A stretch of DNA of 34,708 nucleotides from Halovenus sp. GTDB taxonomy: Archaea > Halobacteriota > Halobacteria > Halobacteriales > Haloarculaceae. Location: assembly GCA_028275025.1 (NCBI GenBank), contig JAQCNM010000029.1, positions 1 to 34,708 of the forward strand. The letters run 5' to 3'. The notes beneath the pieces were generated by a model, which was not told where the DNA came from, searched no databases, and was given only the letters and a program-made list of their open reading frames with translations. This document shows, piece after piece, positions 1 through 8,167 of the stretch. A program made the translations under genes and the position numbers. The number at the start of each line of letters is the position of its first letter. Positions within the stretch are counted from its first letter, which is position 1.

Positions 1-18
1 AGCGGTCGTTCCACGCTG

Positions 19-675
19 TCAGCCGAGCAGTGCTGCCCCGCCACGGCGTTCGAGCCGACCCCGAACGAGCGGGAGCAGTCCGGAGAGACCAGACTCGAAG
101 CGGGTGTACTCGAACAGGTCGAACCGCTCGTCGGCCGCGAGCACCGCACCGGTCTCCCGGTTGAGGTTGCAACCGCCGGCGGCGTGGTACCAGGCGGGGG
201 CGAGCGCGTCGTGGACAGAGCCGACCCTCCCCCGGCCCCGGACGTGCTCGAGAAACCGGAGTTCACCGCCGGGTCGCAACACACGTGCCAGTTCGTCCAG
301 CGCCGCCCCGAACTCCGGCACCGTACAGAAGACAAACACCGCCACCGCCGCGTCGACGCTGTTCTCGGGGTGCGGCAGGTCTTCGACACCCGCGTCGACC
401 ACCGCCGGGTCGAGCGGGAGACGGTCGGCCCGTTCTGCTGCCTGCCGGCGCATGTGCGGGTCCGGTTCGACGGCGTGGACGGTCACCTCGGGTGTCGCCG
501 GGTAGTGTGGGAACATCGCCCCGGTTCCCGAGCCGATATCGAGCACCAGCCCCGAGAGCCCCTCCGCGAGGTGGGCCCGGTGGTCTGCGAGCAGGAACCG
601 CTCGGGGAGTGCCATCACCGGGTCGTACACCCGGGCGAACAGCGGGTGCTCGGGGTCGTGTGACTCACCGCTCAT
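19..675 (-). CDS. class I SAM-dependent methyltransferase
   Basis: A 218-residue protein with a Rossmann-type methyltransferase fold. Motif I (LDIGSGTG) lies near residues 45-52, followed by an acidic motif II strand (VHAVEPD) and the late motif LRPGGELRFLEHVRG near residues 132-146. This is the pattern of the UbiE/METTL7-like Methyltransf_11 group. The substrate cannot be read from sequence. The ATG at 675 starts a typical short haloarchaeal N-terminus (MSGESHDPEHPLFARVYDPV), whose FARVYDP segment is common in this group. It is divergent from gltB, with a 321-bp gap to the gltB start. It probably transfers a methyl group from SAM to a small hydrophobic or quinone-like molecule, but that is a guess. 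Family confidence is high and substrate confidence is low. Confidence 0.85.
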   Translation of the reverse strand: MSGESHDPEHPLFARVYDPVMALPERFLLADHRAHLAEGLSGLVLDIGSGTGAMFPHYPATPEVTVHAVEPDPHMRRQAAERADRLPLDPAVVDAGVEDLPHPENSVDAAVAVFVFCTVPEFGAALDELARVLRPGGELRFLEHVRGRGRVGSVHDALAPAWYHAAGGCNLNRETGAVLAADERFDLFEYTRFESGLSGLLPLVRGRLERRGGAALLG

Positions 676-923
676 CCGTCGTCCCCCGACTGTCGCCCGG
701 CGGACGCGAGCGCCGGTGATAGCCGCCCCGACCGAACCCGGCCACCCCCGACGGTGTCGGAGCCGACACGGTGACCCGGGAGTGTCGGTGTTATCGGAAC
801 CGTCCGTCGGAGGTGTGGGCGCTGCGGGTCACTCTCCATACCACGTGTACAGGGGCCAGAGTGAATAACGGTTCGACCCCGGACCACCCGGGGTAGGCTG
901 TCCTGCACACTCCTAGTACACCC

Positions 924-930
924 TTATTTG
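924..930 (+). promoter_or_regulatory. TATA-like box upstream of gltB
   Basis: TTATTTG is the only clearly AT-rich stretch in the GC-rich gap. Archaeal spacing of about 25 nt predicts transcription start near 950-955, giving gltB a leader of about 45 nt. That is unusual here, since most genes in this window look leaderless. A second AT-rich patch, TTATTCAC on the minus strand at 863-870, could serve the opposite direction, but no convincing gene follows it closely. Confidence 0.5.
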
Positions 931-968
931 AGTCTTACACACTATGTGCATTTCAGGAGTACCCTGAT

Positions 969-1013
969 ATGCGTGGAGTGGTTGTTGATACCTATCATGA
1001 ACCAGGGAACTGA
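969..1013 (+). other. possible 14-codon leader peptide overlapping the gltB start
   Basis: A Shine-Dalgarno-like AGGAG (955-959) stands 9 nt before an ATG at 969. That ATG opens a 14-codon frame (MRGVVVDTYHEPGN) ending at TGA 1011-1013, so it runs through the gltB ATG at 997 in another frame. The gltB ATG itself has no obvious SD. This layout would allow translational coupling or attenuation. It is seen in sequence only, and a frame this short can occur by chance. The predicted transcript start (about 953) would leave the SD at the extreme 5' end, which weakens the case. Confidence 0.25.
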
Positions 1014-4000
1014 GGAGACAAACGGGCTCGTCTCGCCCGGAGCGACCCGTTCGAACTGTGGCGTCGGGGTGGTGATGGACCTCGACGGCGAGCGGCGACA
1101 CCAGGTCGTCGACGACGGGCTCTCGACTGTCGAGTGTATGGAGCACCGCGGGACGACAGGTGCGGACCCGGACACGGGGGACGGGGCGGGTATCATGCTG
1201 CAGATTCCACACGAGTTTCTCCGTGCCGAGGTTCCGTTCGCGTTGCCAGAGCGCGGGTCGTACGCGGTCGGTGCGGTGTTCCTGCCCCGGGAGGCGGACG
1301 AGCGTGCCGCCCTCGTGGCGTTTATCGAGGAGCATCTCGCGGCCGCGGGGCTCTCGGTGCTGGGTTGGCGGACTGTCCCCACGGAAAACGAGGGCCTGGG
1401 GGAGACTGCCCTGGAGTCTGAGCCCACGGTCCGGCAGGTGTTCGTGACCGATGTCTCGGAGGGAACGGGACACGTCTCGGCTTCCAGCGCCGATTTCCCC
1501 GACGACGACGCCGTCGAGCCGTTCGACCGGCGACTGTACGTTGCTCGCCGGGCACTCGAAAACGCCGTCGAGGAGCAGTCACCACCGGGTCACGAGCGGT
1601 TCTACGTTGTCTCGCTGTCACGAAAGACACTGGTCTACAAGGGGCTACTCACGGCGTGCCAGCTCGCCTCGTACTACCCGGACCTGCGCGATGAGCGACT
1701 GCGCTCGACGTTCGTGCTCGTCCACGCCCGGTTCTCGACGAACACACTGGGCGCGTGGCACCTCGCTCACCCGTACCGGCGTATCGTCCACAACGGCGAG
1801 TTCAACACCATCCAGGGCAACATAAACTGGATGCGTGCCCGGGAGACCGACATCGAACACCCGGCGTTTGGCGAGACCATCGAGACGCTGAAACCGGTTA
1901 TCGACGACCCGACCCAGTCGGACACCGCGAGTGTGGACAACGCCTTGGAGCTGCTGATGCTCGGCGGGCGGTCGCTCCCGCACGCGCTGCGGACACTGAT
2001 TCCGGAGGCCTGGCGCAGCGACGCAACCGAGGTGTCGGGCCGGCGCCGCGAGTTCTACGACTACCACGCCTCGCTGGTCGAACCCTGGGACGGGCCGGCG
2101 CTGGTGGCGGCGACCGACGGCGAACGCGTCGGTGCGGTGCTCGACCGCAACGGGCTCCGCCCCTGCCGGTACGACGTGCTCGAGGACAACACGCTGGTGA
2201 TGGCCTCCGAGGCCGGTGCACTCGACTACGACCAGAGCGAGATCCGCGAGCGCGGACGACTCCAGCCCGGCCAGTGTTTTCTCGCAGACCCCGACGAAGG
2301 CCGGATTGTCCCCGACGAGGAGGTGTTCGAGCGGCTCGCCGACCCGGCTTACGGCGAGTGGGTCGACCGCGAGCAGCGCCGCCTCGGTGAGCTCTCCCCC
2401 GACGGGGACAGCACCCCACCGGAGGGGGTCGCCCGACTACGCCCGCACCAGGCGACCTACGGCTACACGTACGACGAGATCGACCACCTGCTGGAGCCGA
2501 TGGCCGAGACGGGGGCCGACCCGATCGGCTCGATGGGCGACGACACGCCACTCTCCGTGCTCTCACAGTTCAACCGGCCGCTGTTTACCTACTTCAAGCA
2601 GCTGTTCGCGCAGGTGTCGAACCCACCACTCGACTACATCCGAGAGGAGCTCGTGACGAGTTTAGAGACACGGCTCGGTGCCCAGCGCAACCTGCTGGCC
2701 GAGACACCGGCACACGCCCGTCAGTTAGTGCTCGACTCCCCGATTCTCACAGACACAGAGACCGCCGACATAAAGACACTCGACGGCACACTCTCGACGG
2801 CGGTCGTCGATATCACGTACGACCCCGACGAGCGGGGGCTGGAGGCCGCCGTCGAACAGCTGCGGGCGGACGCCTCGGCCGCCGCAGCCGACCACGACAT
2901 CGTGGTTCTCTCTGACCGGGCGGCAGGACCCGACCGCGTTCCGGTTCCGTCACTGCTCGCCGTCGGCGGGGTCCACCACCACCTCGTGCGCAACGGTCAA
3001 CGCAACAGGGTCGGGCTGGTCGTCGAGTCGGGTGACCCCCGGACCGTCCACCACATCGCGACACTCGTCGGCTACGGTGCGGGCGCGGTCAACCCGTATC
3101 TGGCCTACCAGACGATAACCGACCTGGTCGCCGGACCAGACGGGGCCGACCCGGCCCGGGCGGTCGACGCGTACGTTGGTGCCGTCGAGGACGGTCTGTT
3201 GAAGACGATGGCGAAGATGGGAATCTCGACCGTCGAGAGCTACCGGGGGGCACAGATATTCGAGGCCGTCGGGCTCTCCTCGTCGTTCGTCGCGGAGTAC
3301 TTCGAGGGGACCGAGAACCGGACCGAGGGTGTCGGTATCGAGGAGATAGAGTCGGACCTGCTCGCCCGCCACGAGCACGCCTGGACGGGGGCGGCCGACA
3401 TCGACCGGGTCGGCGAGTACGAGAACCGGACCAGCGGCATCTACCACCAGTGGAACCCACAGACCGTGAGCACACTCCAGCAGGCGGTTCGCACCGGCGA
3501 CTACGAGCGGTACCGTGAGTTCGCCGACCAGGTAAACGACCAGAGTGAGCAACTCGCCACACTCCGGGGTCTGCTCGCGTTCGACCGCGAGAGCCGCGAG
3601 TCAGTTCCGCTCGAGTCGGTCGAGCCGGTTACGTCGATCGTGGAGCGCTTCGAGACAGCCGCGATGAGTCTCGGCTCGCTCTCCCCCGAGATGCACGAGA
3701 ACAACGCCATCGCGATGAACCGGCTCGGCGCGGGGGCGAACACCGGCGAGGGTGGTGAGCCACCCGAGCGGTTCGGCACCGAGAAGGAGTGTCGAACAAA
3801 GCAGGTTGCCTCCGGCCGGTTCGGGGTCACGTCGACGTACCTCTCCGCGGCCGACAGGCTCCAGATAAAGATGGCACAGGGGTCGAAACCCGGCGAGGGC
3901 GGACACCTGCCCGGCAAGAAGGTAAACGAGATGATCGCTCACGTCCGGTACGCGACACCCGGGGTTGGGCTCATCTCGCCCCCGCCCCAGCACGACATCT

Positions 4001-5580
4001 ACTCTATCGAGGACCTGAAACAGCTCATCGGTGACCTGCGCGCCGCGAACCCCGAGGCGGCGGTGAACGTGAAGCTGGTCGCCGAGGCGGGCGTGGGTGT
4101 CATCGCCGCCGGCGTCGCAAAGGCAAACGCCGACACCGTCCACATCTCGGGGCACTCCGGTGGCACGGGTGCGTCGCCAAAGACCAGTATCAAGAACGCG
4201 GGTGTTCCGTGGGAGCTCGGGGTGGCGGAGGCAAATCAACTGCTCTGCCGGACCGGTCTGCGTGACCGGATTCGGGTGACCACAGACGGCGGGCTGAAGA
4301 CTGGTCGTGATGTCGCCGTCGCGGCGCTCCTGGGCGCGGAGGGGTACGTGTTCGGCACCGCCTCGATGGTCACCTCGGGCTGTGTGATGGCCCGGCAGTG
4401 TCACGAGAACACCTGCCCGGTCGGTGTCGCCACGCAGGACGAGAGCCTCCGTGAGCGGTTCGCCGGTCAGCCACAGCACGTCATCAACTACATGAGCTTC
4501 GTCGCAGAAGAGCTGCGCGAGCTCATGGCGGCGCTCGGTTTCCGCTCGGTCGACGAGATGGTCGGTCGTGTCGACCTGCTCAGCCAGCGAACCGACGTCG
4601 AGCACGAGACCGCCCGGAAACTGGACCTCGCCTCGCTGCTCGCCGAGCCGGACCGTCCTGCGGGGGTCGACCGGTACAGAACCCGCGAGCAGTCTGCCGA
4701 CCCGGTCGGGCGGCTCGGCCGGGAGCTCCTCGAGCGTGCCCAACCGGCTATCGAACGTGGCGAACCGGTCACCGTCGACATGGAGATAACGAACGTCGAC
4801 CGGACGGTCGGTGCGACCCTCTCGAACCGTCTCTCCCGGGAGCACGGCATCGACGGCCTGCCCGCCGACACCGTCACCGCCCGCTTCTCGGGGACGGCTG
4901 GTCAGAGCTTCGGTGCGTTTCTCCAGAGCGGTGTCACGATGGAGCTCGCGGGCAGCGCGAACGACTATCTCGGAAAGGGGCTCTCGGGTGGCAAACTCGT
5001 CGTACGGACGCCTCCCGACGCCGGTTACAGCGCCGAGGAGAACATCGTGGCCGGCAACGTCGCGCTGTACGGCGCTACACAGGGTGAGTGCTACGTCAAC
5101 GGCGCGGCCGGTGAGCGGTTCGCGGTGCGCAACTCCGGGGTGAGAGGCGTCGTCGAGTCCGTCGGCGACCACGGCTGTGAGTACATGACCGGCGGCGCGA
5201 TCGCCGTGCTCGGGGCGGTCGGGCGGAACTTCGCCGCGGGGATGTCCGGCGGTGTCGCCTACGTCTACGACCCCGACAACAGCCTCACAGAGCGTGCGAA
5301 CACCGGGATGGTGACCGTCTCCGACGAACTCGACGAACGCGACCGCGCGATGTTGACCCGTCTCGTCGAGAACCACGCCGTCTACACCGGCTCGGAGCGG
5401 GCGGCGGAGCTACTGGCCGACTGGGAGTCCGAGCGCACACGCTTCTCGCGGGTGATGCCCGACGCCTACGCCGAGGTAATCGCCGAGCACTCCCGTGTCG
5501 ACGTCCGAACGGAGTTGCCCGACCCCGCGACACGCGAGACCGACGACCCGTTCCTACCCGTCCAGACCGGCGCCGACTGA
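997..5580 (+). CDS. gltB: glutamate synthase (GOGAT), large subunit
   Basis: A full-length enzyme of 1527 residues that makes two glutamates from glutamine and 2-oxoglutarate. The order is N-terminal class II glutamine amidotransferase, central domain, FMN-binding synthase domain and C-terminal GXGXG beta-helix (about residues 1250-1480). The reading frame is open back to 928, but the ATG at 997 is preferred. It leaves a 20-residue propeptide before the catalytic Cys21 of the CGVG motif, which is normally exposed by cleavage. The 3Fe-4S cysteines are visible as C-x5-C-x4-C (C1129, C1135, C1140). No gltD (NADPH-binding small subunit) lies in the window, so a ferredoxin-dependent form is plausible but not shown. 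The gene stands alone between its own promoter and a strong hairpin. Confidence 0.97.
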   Translation: MNQGTEETNGLVSPGATRSNCGVGVVMDLDGERRHQVVDDGLSTVECMEHRGTTGADPDTGDGAGIMLQIPHEFLRAEVPFALPERGSYAVGAVFLPREADERAALVAFIEEHLAAAGLSVLGWRTVPTENEGLGETALESEPTVRQVFVTDVSEGTGHVSASSADFPDDDAVEPFDRRLYVARRALENAVEEQSPPGHERFYVVSLSRKTLVYKGLLTACQLASYYPDLRDERLRSTFVLVHARFSTNTLGAWHLAHPYRRIVHNGEFNTIQGNINWMRARETDIEHPAFGETIETLKPVIDDPTQSDTASVDNALELLMLGGRSLPHALRTLIPEAWRSDATEVSGRRREFYDYHASLVEPWDGPALVAATDGERVGAVLDRNGLRPCRYDVLEDNTLVMASEAGALDYDQSEIRERGRLQPGQCFLADPDEGRIVPDEEVFERLADPAYGEWVDREQRRLGELSPDGDSTPPEGVARLRPHQATYGYTYDEIDHLLEPMAETGADPIGSMGDDTPLSVLSQFNRPLFTYFKQLFAQVSNPPLDYIREELVTSLETRLGAQRNLLAETPAHARQLVLDSPILTDTETADIKTLDGTLSTAVVDITYDPDERGLEAAVEQLRADASAAAADHDIVVLSDRAAGPDRVPVPSLLAVGGVHHHLVRNGQRNRVGLVVESGDPRTVHHIATLVGYGAGAVNPYLAYQTITDLVAGPDGADPARAVDAYVGAVEDGLLKTMAKMGISTVESYRGAQIFEAVGLSSSFVAEYFEGTENRTEGVGIEEIESDLLARHEHAWTGAADIDRVGEYENRTSGIYHQWNPQTVSTLQQAVRTGDYERYREFADQVNDQSEQLATLRGLLAFDRESRESVPLESVEPVTSIVERFETAAMSLGSLSPEMHENNAIAMNRLGAGANTGEGGEPPERFGTEKECRTKQVASGRFGVTSTYLSAADRLQIKMAQGSKPGEGGHLPGKKVNEMIAHVRYATPGVGLISPPPQHDIYSIEDLKQLIGDLRAANPEAAVNVKLVAEAGVGVIAAGVAKANADTVHISGHSGGTGASPKTSIKNAGVPWELGVAEANQLLCRTGLRDRIRVTTDGGLKTGRDVAVAALLGAEGYVFGTASMVTSGCVMARQCHENTCPVGVATQDESLRERFAGQPQHVINYMSFVAEELRELMAALGFRSVDEMVGRVDLLSQRTDVEHETARKLDLASLLAEPDRPAGVDRYRTREQSADPVGRLGRELLERAQPAIERGEPVTVDMEITNVDRTVGATLSNRLSREHGIDGLPADTVTARFSGTAGQSFGAFLQSGVTMELAGSANDYLGKGLSGGKLVVRTPPDAGYSAEENIVAGNVALYGATQGECYVNGAAGERFAVRNSGVRGVVESVGDHGCEYMTGGAIAVLGAVGRNFAAGMSGGVAYVYDPDNSLTERANTGMVTVSDELDERDRAMLTRLVENHAVYTGSERAAELLADWESERTRFSRVMPDAYAEVIAEHSRVDVRTELPDPATRETDDPFLPVQTGAD

Positions 5581-5601
5581 ACCGTCGGTGGCCGACTCAC
5601 C

Positions 5602-5634
5602 CCGACCGGCTCCCAGACCGGGAGACCCGGTCGG
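5602..5634 (+). terminator. hairpin downstream of gltB
   Basis: CCGACCGG pairs with CCGGTCGG, and inside it CTCCC pairs with GGGAG around an AGACC loop. This gives a nearly perfect 13-bp stem interrupted by a 2-nt bulge, 21 nt after the gltB stop. There is no T-run. It could end transcription or protect the 3' end. Termination is inferred from position. Confidence 0.5.
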
Positions 5635-5710
5635 CTCCAGCGGACCACCCGAACACCGACAATTCACTTACCCCCGGGAACAAGAGCCGTGTAACCACAC
5701 CGAGACCAGT

Positions 5711-6220
5711 ATGAACAGGAAGCGCGCTCGCCGGTACGGGCTGTTCGCCGTTGCGGTGGCCGTCGGTATCCTCGTTCTGTACCTGGTTGTCTCACACGCC
5801 GGGCTCCTCCCGGTGTCGACCGGGTCCTACGAGCAGCGCACGCTGACGGTGACCGACTGTGCCGGCGACGAGCGGGCGACGGTCACTGCCGACGTTGCGG
5901 CCTCGTCGGCACAGCAGTACGTCGGCCTCTCGCGGACCGACTCGCTCGCCCCCGACGAGGGGATGCTGTTCCCCTACGACGAGGTGGCCTCCCGGGAGTT
6001 CGAGATGCGTAACATGGCGTTCGGACTCGACATCGTCTACATCGGGAGCAACGGGGAGATAACAGAGATAACCACGATGGACGCCCCCAGCGGCCCGCTC
6101 GAGTACTACCTGACCTACGACTCGACGACGGGAGTCGGCCAGTACGTTCTGGAGGTGGTGTCGGGGTGGAGCGAGGCAAACGGTGTCTCCCCGGGCGACT
6201 GTGTGACCGGTCTCCCCTGA
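5711..6220 (+). CDS. DUF192 family protein, membrane-anchored
   Basis: A 169-residue protein with one N-terminal hydrophobic segment (about residues 9-31) after a basic MNRKRARRYG start, so the domain should face outside. The rest fits DUF192: an early region with QQYVGLSRTDSL, then GMLFPYDE, then EFEMRNMAFGLDIVYI, where the family has its Met-Asn/Lys-rich core, and a C-terminal QYVLEVVSGW. The biochemical role of DUF192 is not established. The longer open frame back to 5495 runs into gltB, and the ATG at 5711 gives the natural membrane anchor. It follows gltB by 130 bp with a hairpin between, so it is probably a separate unit. Confidence 0.85.
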   Translation: MNRKRARRYGLFAVAVAVGILVLYLVVSHAGLLPVSTGSYEQRTLTVTDCAGDERATVTADVAASSAQQYVGLSRTDSLAPDEGMLFPYDEVASREFEMRNMAFGLDIVYIGSNGEITEITTMDAPSGPLEYYLTYDSTTGVGQYVLEVVSGWSEANGVSPGDCVTGLP

Positions 6221-6240
6221 GGGCTCTGGTCCCGTCGGAC

Positions 6241-6612
6241 TCACCCGCGGCACCGACCCCGTCCGTGCCCCTGCCGTCCCAGGCCCGCCGAACGCTGTCG
6301 AGAATGCCGCGGAACCCGTCGACGCCGAGGTAGGTTGCCCCCGTCTTCCCGTCGGAGGCGAGAAACGCCGTCGACGGGAGCCCACGCACGTCGTATCGCT
6401 CGCACGGGGGCGACGGTCGGTATCCACACGGGCACGAGCCCGTTGTCGACTGTAGCGACACGCGGTTCGGTGCAACTCCTCTGGTGCATCAGTCGGCAGT
6501 TCCGAGAGAGTCACGAGCGCGAGCAACACCGGTCGTCCGGTCCGACCCGGCGCGGTCGAGCGCCGGCCCACCCCGTCCACTCGATGTCTATCGGCGTGCT
6601 GTCGTCGGTCAC
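6241..6612 (-). pseudogene. thioredoxin-domain protein, degraded by several frameshifts
   Basis: Reading the minus strand from a GTG at 6612, parts of one haloarchaeal thioredoxin-like protein appear in order but in different frames: VTDDSTPIDIEWTGW, then RPVLLALVTLSELP, then NCRLMHQRSCTEPRVATV and DNGLVPV, then RVDTDRRPR, then CERYDVRGLPSTAFLASDGK and TGATYLGVDGFRGILDSVRR. Joined, these follow the family order (W..W, RPVLL, WCxxM, EPR, VPVRVD, RPR, RY, GxPST, DGxxxGATYLG, ILDSVR). At least four frame changes are needed and stops intervene. The first active-site cysteine is missing and the tryptophan beside the second reads Asn. The expected length of about 124 residues fits 6241-6612. It lies directly downstream of dnaG and convergent with the DUF192 gene. 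The family identity comes from remembered haloarchaeal sequences. Confidence 0.8.
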
Positions 6613-6666
6613 ACCGCGCGGGGAGGCAAAAAACCCAGTCCGCGCCGCGGGCCACCGGAGTCGGGC

Positions 6667-7980
6667 TCAGAGAACGTCGGCCGCGGTCCGGACGCGGACA
6701 CCTGCCGGCTGCTTGACGAACTCGCCGGTGGCGGCACCGACCAACTGGCCGACGCTGCGCTGGGCGGCAACGTCGAGCAGCCGCTGTGTGACTGTCCCGT
6801 CCAGGATGACCCACTCCGGGGCGGGGTCGCTGTCGGCGACCGTGTCGAACGCTGCGTCGGCATCGCCCTCCGTGATGATCGACAGCTCGTCGTCGAGCAG
6901 TCTGACCCGTTTGGTCCCGTTCTCGACGACTGCCTCGACGTGGCCACCCAGTGTCTCCGGCTCGCGCTCGGCCGACTCGTCAGTCGTGGGGCCGGGCCGG
7001 GCGCTCGCCGTGTGGTCCCCCGTTGTGTCACCGGCGGTCGCGACACCGCCGTCGGTCCCGGCCGCCGGGTCCGTCTCGACGGCGGCAGATGCGGCCGGTG
7101 CCGACTCAGACTTTCCCGACTCCGCGGGGGCGACTGTCCCACCCTGTGTCGGGGCGAACGCCTCCCGTGCCGTTGTTCTCTGGGTGACCTGCTCGAGGTC
7201 TATCTTTTTTTCCAGGGCGGTCATCGCCTCGGTGTGGCTGAGGTCCTCGACGGACTGACCGTCGGGTGCGAACGACACGTAGTCGACAGCGCCGACCTGC
7301 TGAAGCTCCTCGAGGATGAGGTCGCCACCCCGGTCGCCGTCTAGAAAGGCCGTTGTCGTTCGGTCACGGGTCAGGCGTGCCACCGCGTCGGGGATATCGG
7401 TCCCCTCGACGGCGATGGCGTTTTTGACACCGTATCCGAGCAACTGTCGCACGTCTGCCCGTCCCTCGACGACGATGATGGCGTCACTGGACTCGACCCG
7501 TGGACCCGCCGGCTGGTCGGCGTACTCGGTGATCTCCGCCGTGCGGGCCTGCTTACGGACTGTCTCGACGAGCGCCTCGTCGGTGATTGCCGTGGCCTCG
7601 AAGGCCCGTAACAGCTCTGTCGCGCGGTCGACCACCTGGCGGCGTTTCGCCGCCCGGACGTCCTCTATCTCGGTGACCCGACAGTCCGCCCGACAGGGGC
7701 CGACCCGCTCGATCGTCTCGAACGAGGCCGCGAGCACCGCCGTCTCGACACGGTCCATCGCAGACGCGACGGTGAACGTTCCGATCGACTGCCCGTCGGC
7801 CGAGTCGATATCGACGTCGATGCGACCGACCCGTTCGGACTCCTGGAGCGTACGGAGGTCGAGCTCCTCGCCCAACAGCCCCTCGGTCTGCCCGAACACC
7901 GCACCGACGACGTCACTTCGCTCGACCACCCCGCTCGTCTGTATCTGCGCGTGGATGAGGTACTTCTCTGAATGTTGCAT
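6667..7980 (-). CDS. dnaG: archaeal DnaG-type primase
   Basis: A 437-residue protein with the archaeal DnaG layout. The N-terminal domain (KYLIHAQIQTSGVVERSDVV, then GAVFGQTEGLLGEELDLR) is followed by a central Toprim domain with the catalytic Glu in IIVVEGRADVRQLLGYG and the metal-binding DxD in TAFLDGDRGGD. An acidic, Ala/Thr-rich linker follows (about residues 285-345) and then a conserved C-terminal part (PEWVILDGTVTQRLLDVAA). In archaea this protein has been linked to RNA primer synthesis and to the exosome, where it aids A-rich RNA degradation. It lacks the zinc-binding domain of bacterial DnaG. The linker is longer and less ordered than in methanogens, as is usual in haloarchaea. The ATG at 7980 gives the family N-terminus. 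Confidence 0.95.
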   Translation of the reverse strand: MQHSEKYLIHAQIQTSGVVERSDVVGAVFGQTEGLLGEELDLRTLQESERVGRIDVDIDSADGQSIGTFTVASAMDRVETAVLAASFETIERVGPCRADCRVTEIEDVRAAKRRQVVDRATELLRAFEATAITDEALVETVRKQARTAEITEYADQPAGPRVESSDAIIVVEGRADVRQLLGYGVKNAIAVEGTDIPDAVARLTRDRTTTAFLDGDRGGDLILEELQQVGAVDYVSFAPDGQSVEDLSHTEAMTALEKKIDLEQVTQRTTAREAFAPTQGGTVAPAESGKSESAPAASAAVETDPAAGTDGGVATAGDTTGDHTASARPGPTTDESAEREPETLGGHVEAVVENGTKRVRLLDDELSIITEGDADAAFDTVADSDPAPEWVILDGTVTQRLLDVAAQRSVGQLVGAATGEFVKQPAGVRVRTAADVL

Positions 7981-8019
7981 TGCTGATCTGCCCTGTAACG
8001 GGCGGTAGTTGTGATGATG

Positions 8020-8037
8020 CCATGAAACGACTCATGG
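8020..8037. repeat. inverted repeat at the likely dnaG transcription start
   Basis: CCATGA and TCATGG are perfect inverted copies 6 nt apart. They lie 40-57 nt upstream of the dnaG ATG and about 25 nt downstream of its TATA-like box, so over or just after the expected start site. They could be an operator for a dimeric regulator or a short 5' hairpin. A chance palindrome is possible. Confidence 0.35.
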
Positions 8038-8058
8038 GCAGTTTGTCTACGCCTGCTG

Positions 8059-8068
8059 TTATAAAATA
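8059..8068 (-). promoter_or_regulatory. TATA-like box for dnaG in the divergent gap
   Basis: On the minus strand TATTTTATAA is the most AT-rich site in the 187-bp gap between dnaG and the PH-like gene. Its distance predicts a dnaG leader of about 55-60 nt. Because it is near-symmetric it could also be used rightward, although the right-hand gene has a weaker candidate nearer its start (GCGAAATGACTAA, about 8128-8140). Confidence 0.5.
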
Positions 8069-8167
8069 CCTGCCGTCTCGCCGGTCCCGAGCGGCCCCGG
8101 GGGTCGACTACAGGCCCGATCCGGTTGGCGAAATGACTAACTGCGCCCCGGGCGAAGAACGTATCAG

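Noticed and set aside
868-885. T-loop-like GGTTCGACCCC suggesting a tRNA
   Set aside because: No matching acceptor, D or anticodon stems can be drawn around it on either strand.
672-908. Small minus-strand open frame before the methyltransferase
   Set aside because: It overlaps the methyltransferase start, has low-quality Arg/Pro-rich composition and no recognisable motif. A TATA-like patch at 863-870 is not enough.
928-996. Upstream extension of gltB from an in-frame ATG at 928
   Set aside because: It would start within or next to the TATA-like box and lengthen the propeptide before Cys21. The ATG at 997 gives a normal short propeptide.
3601-5376. Long minus-strand open frame of 591 codons opposite gltB
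   Set aside because: It is the mirror of a strongly coding plus frame in GC-rich DNA, with no recognisable domain. gltB is certain here.
8011-8060. GTGATGA resembling a box C of a C/D guide RNA
   Set aside because: No box D (CTGA) follows within 60 nt and no second C'/D' pair is seen.
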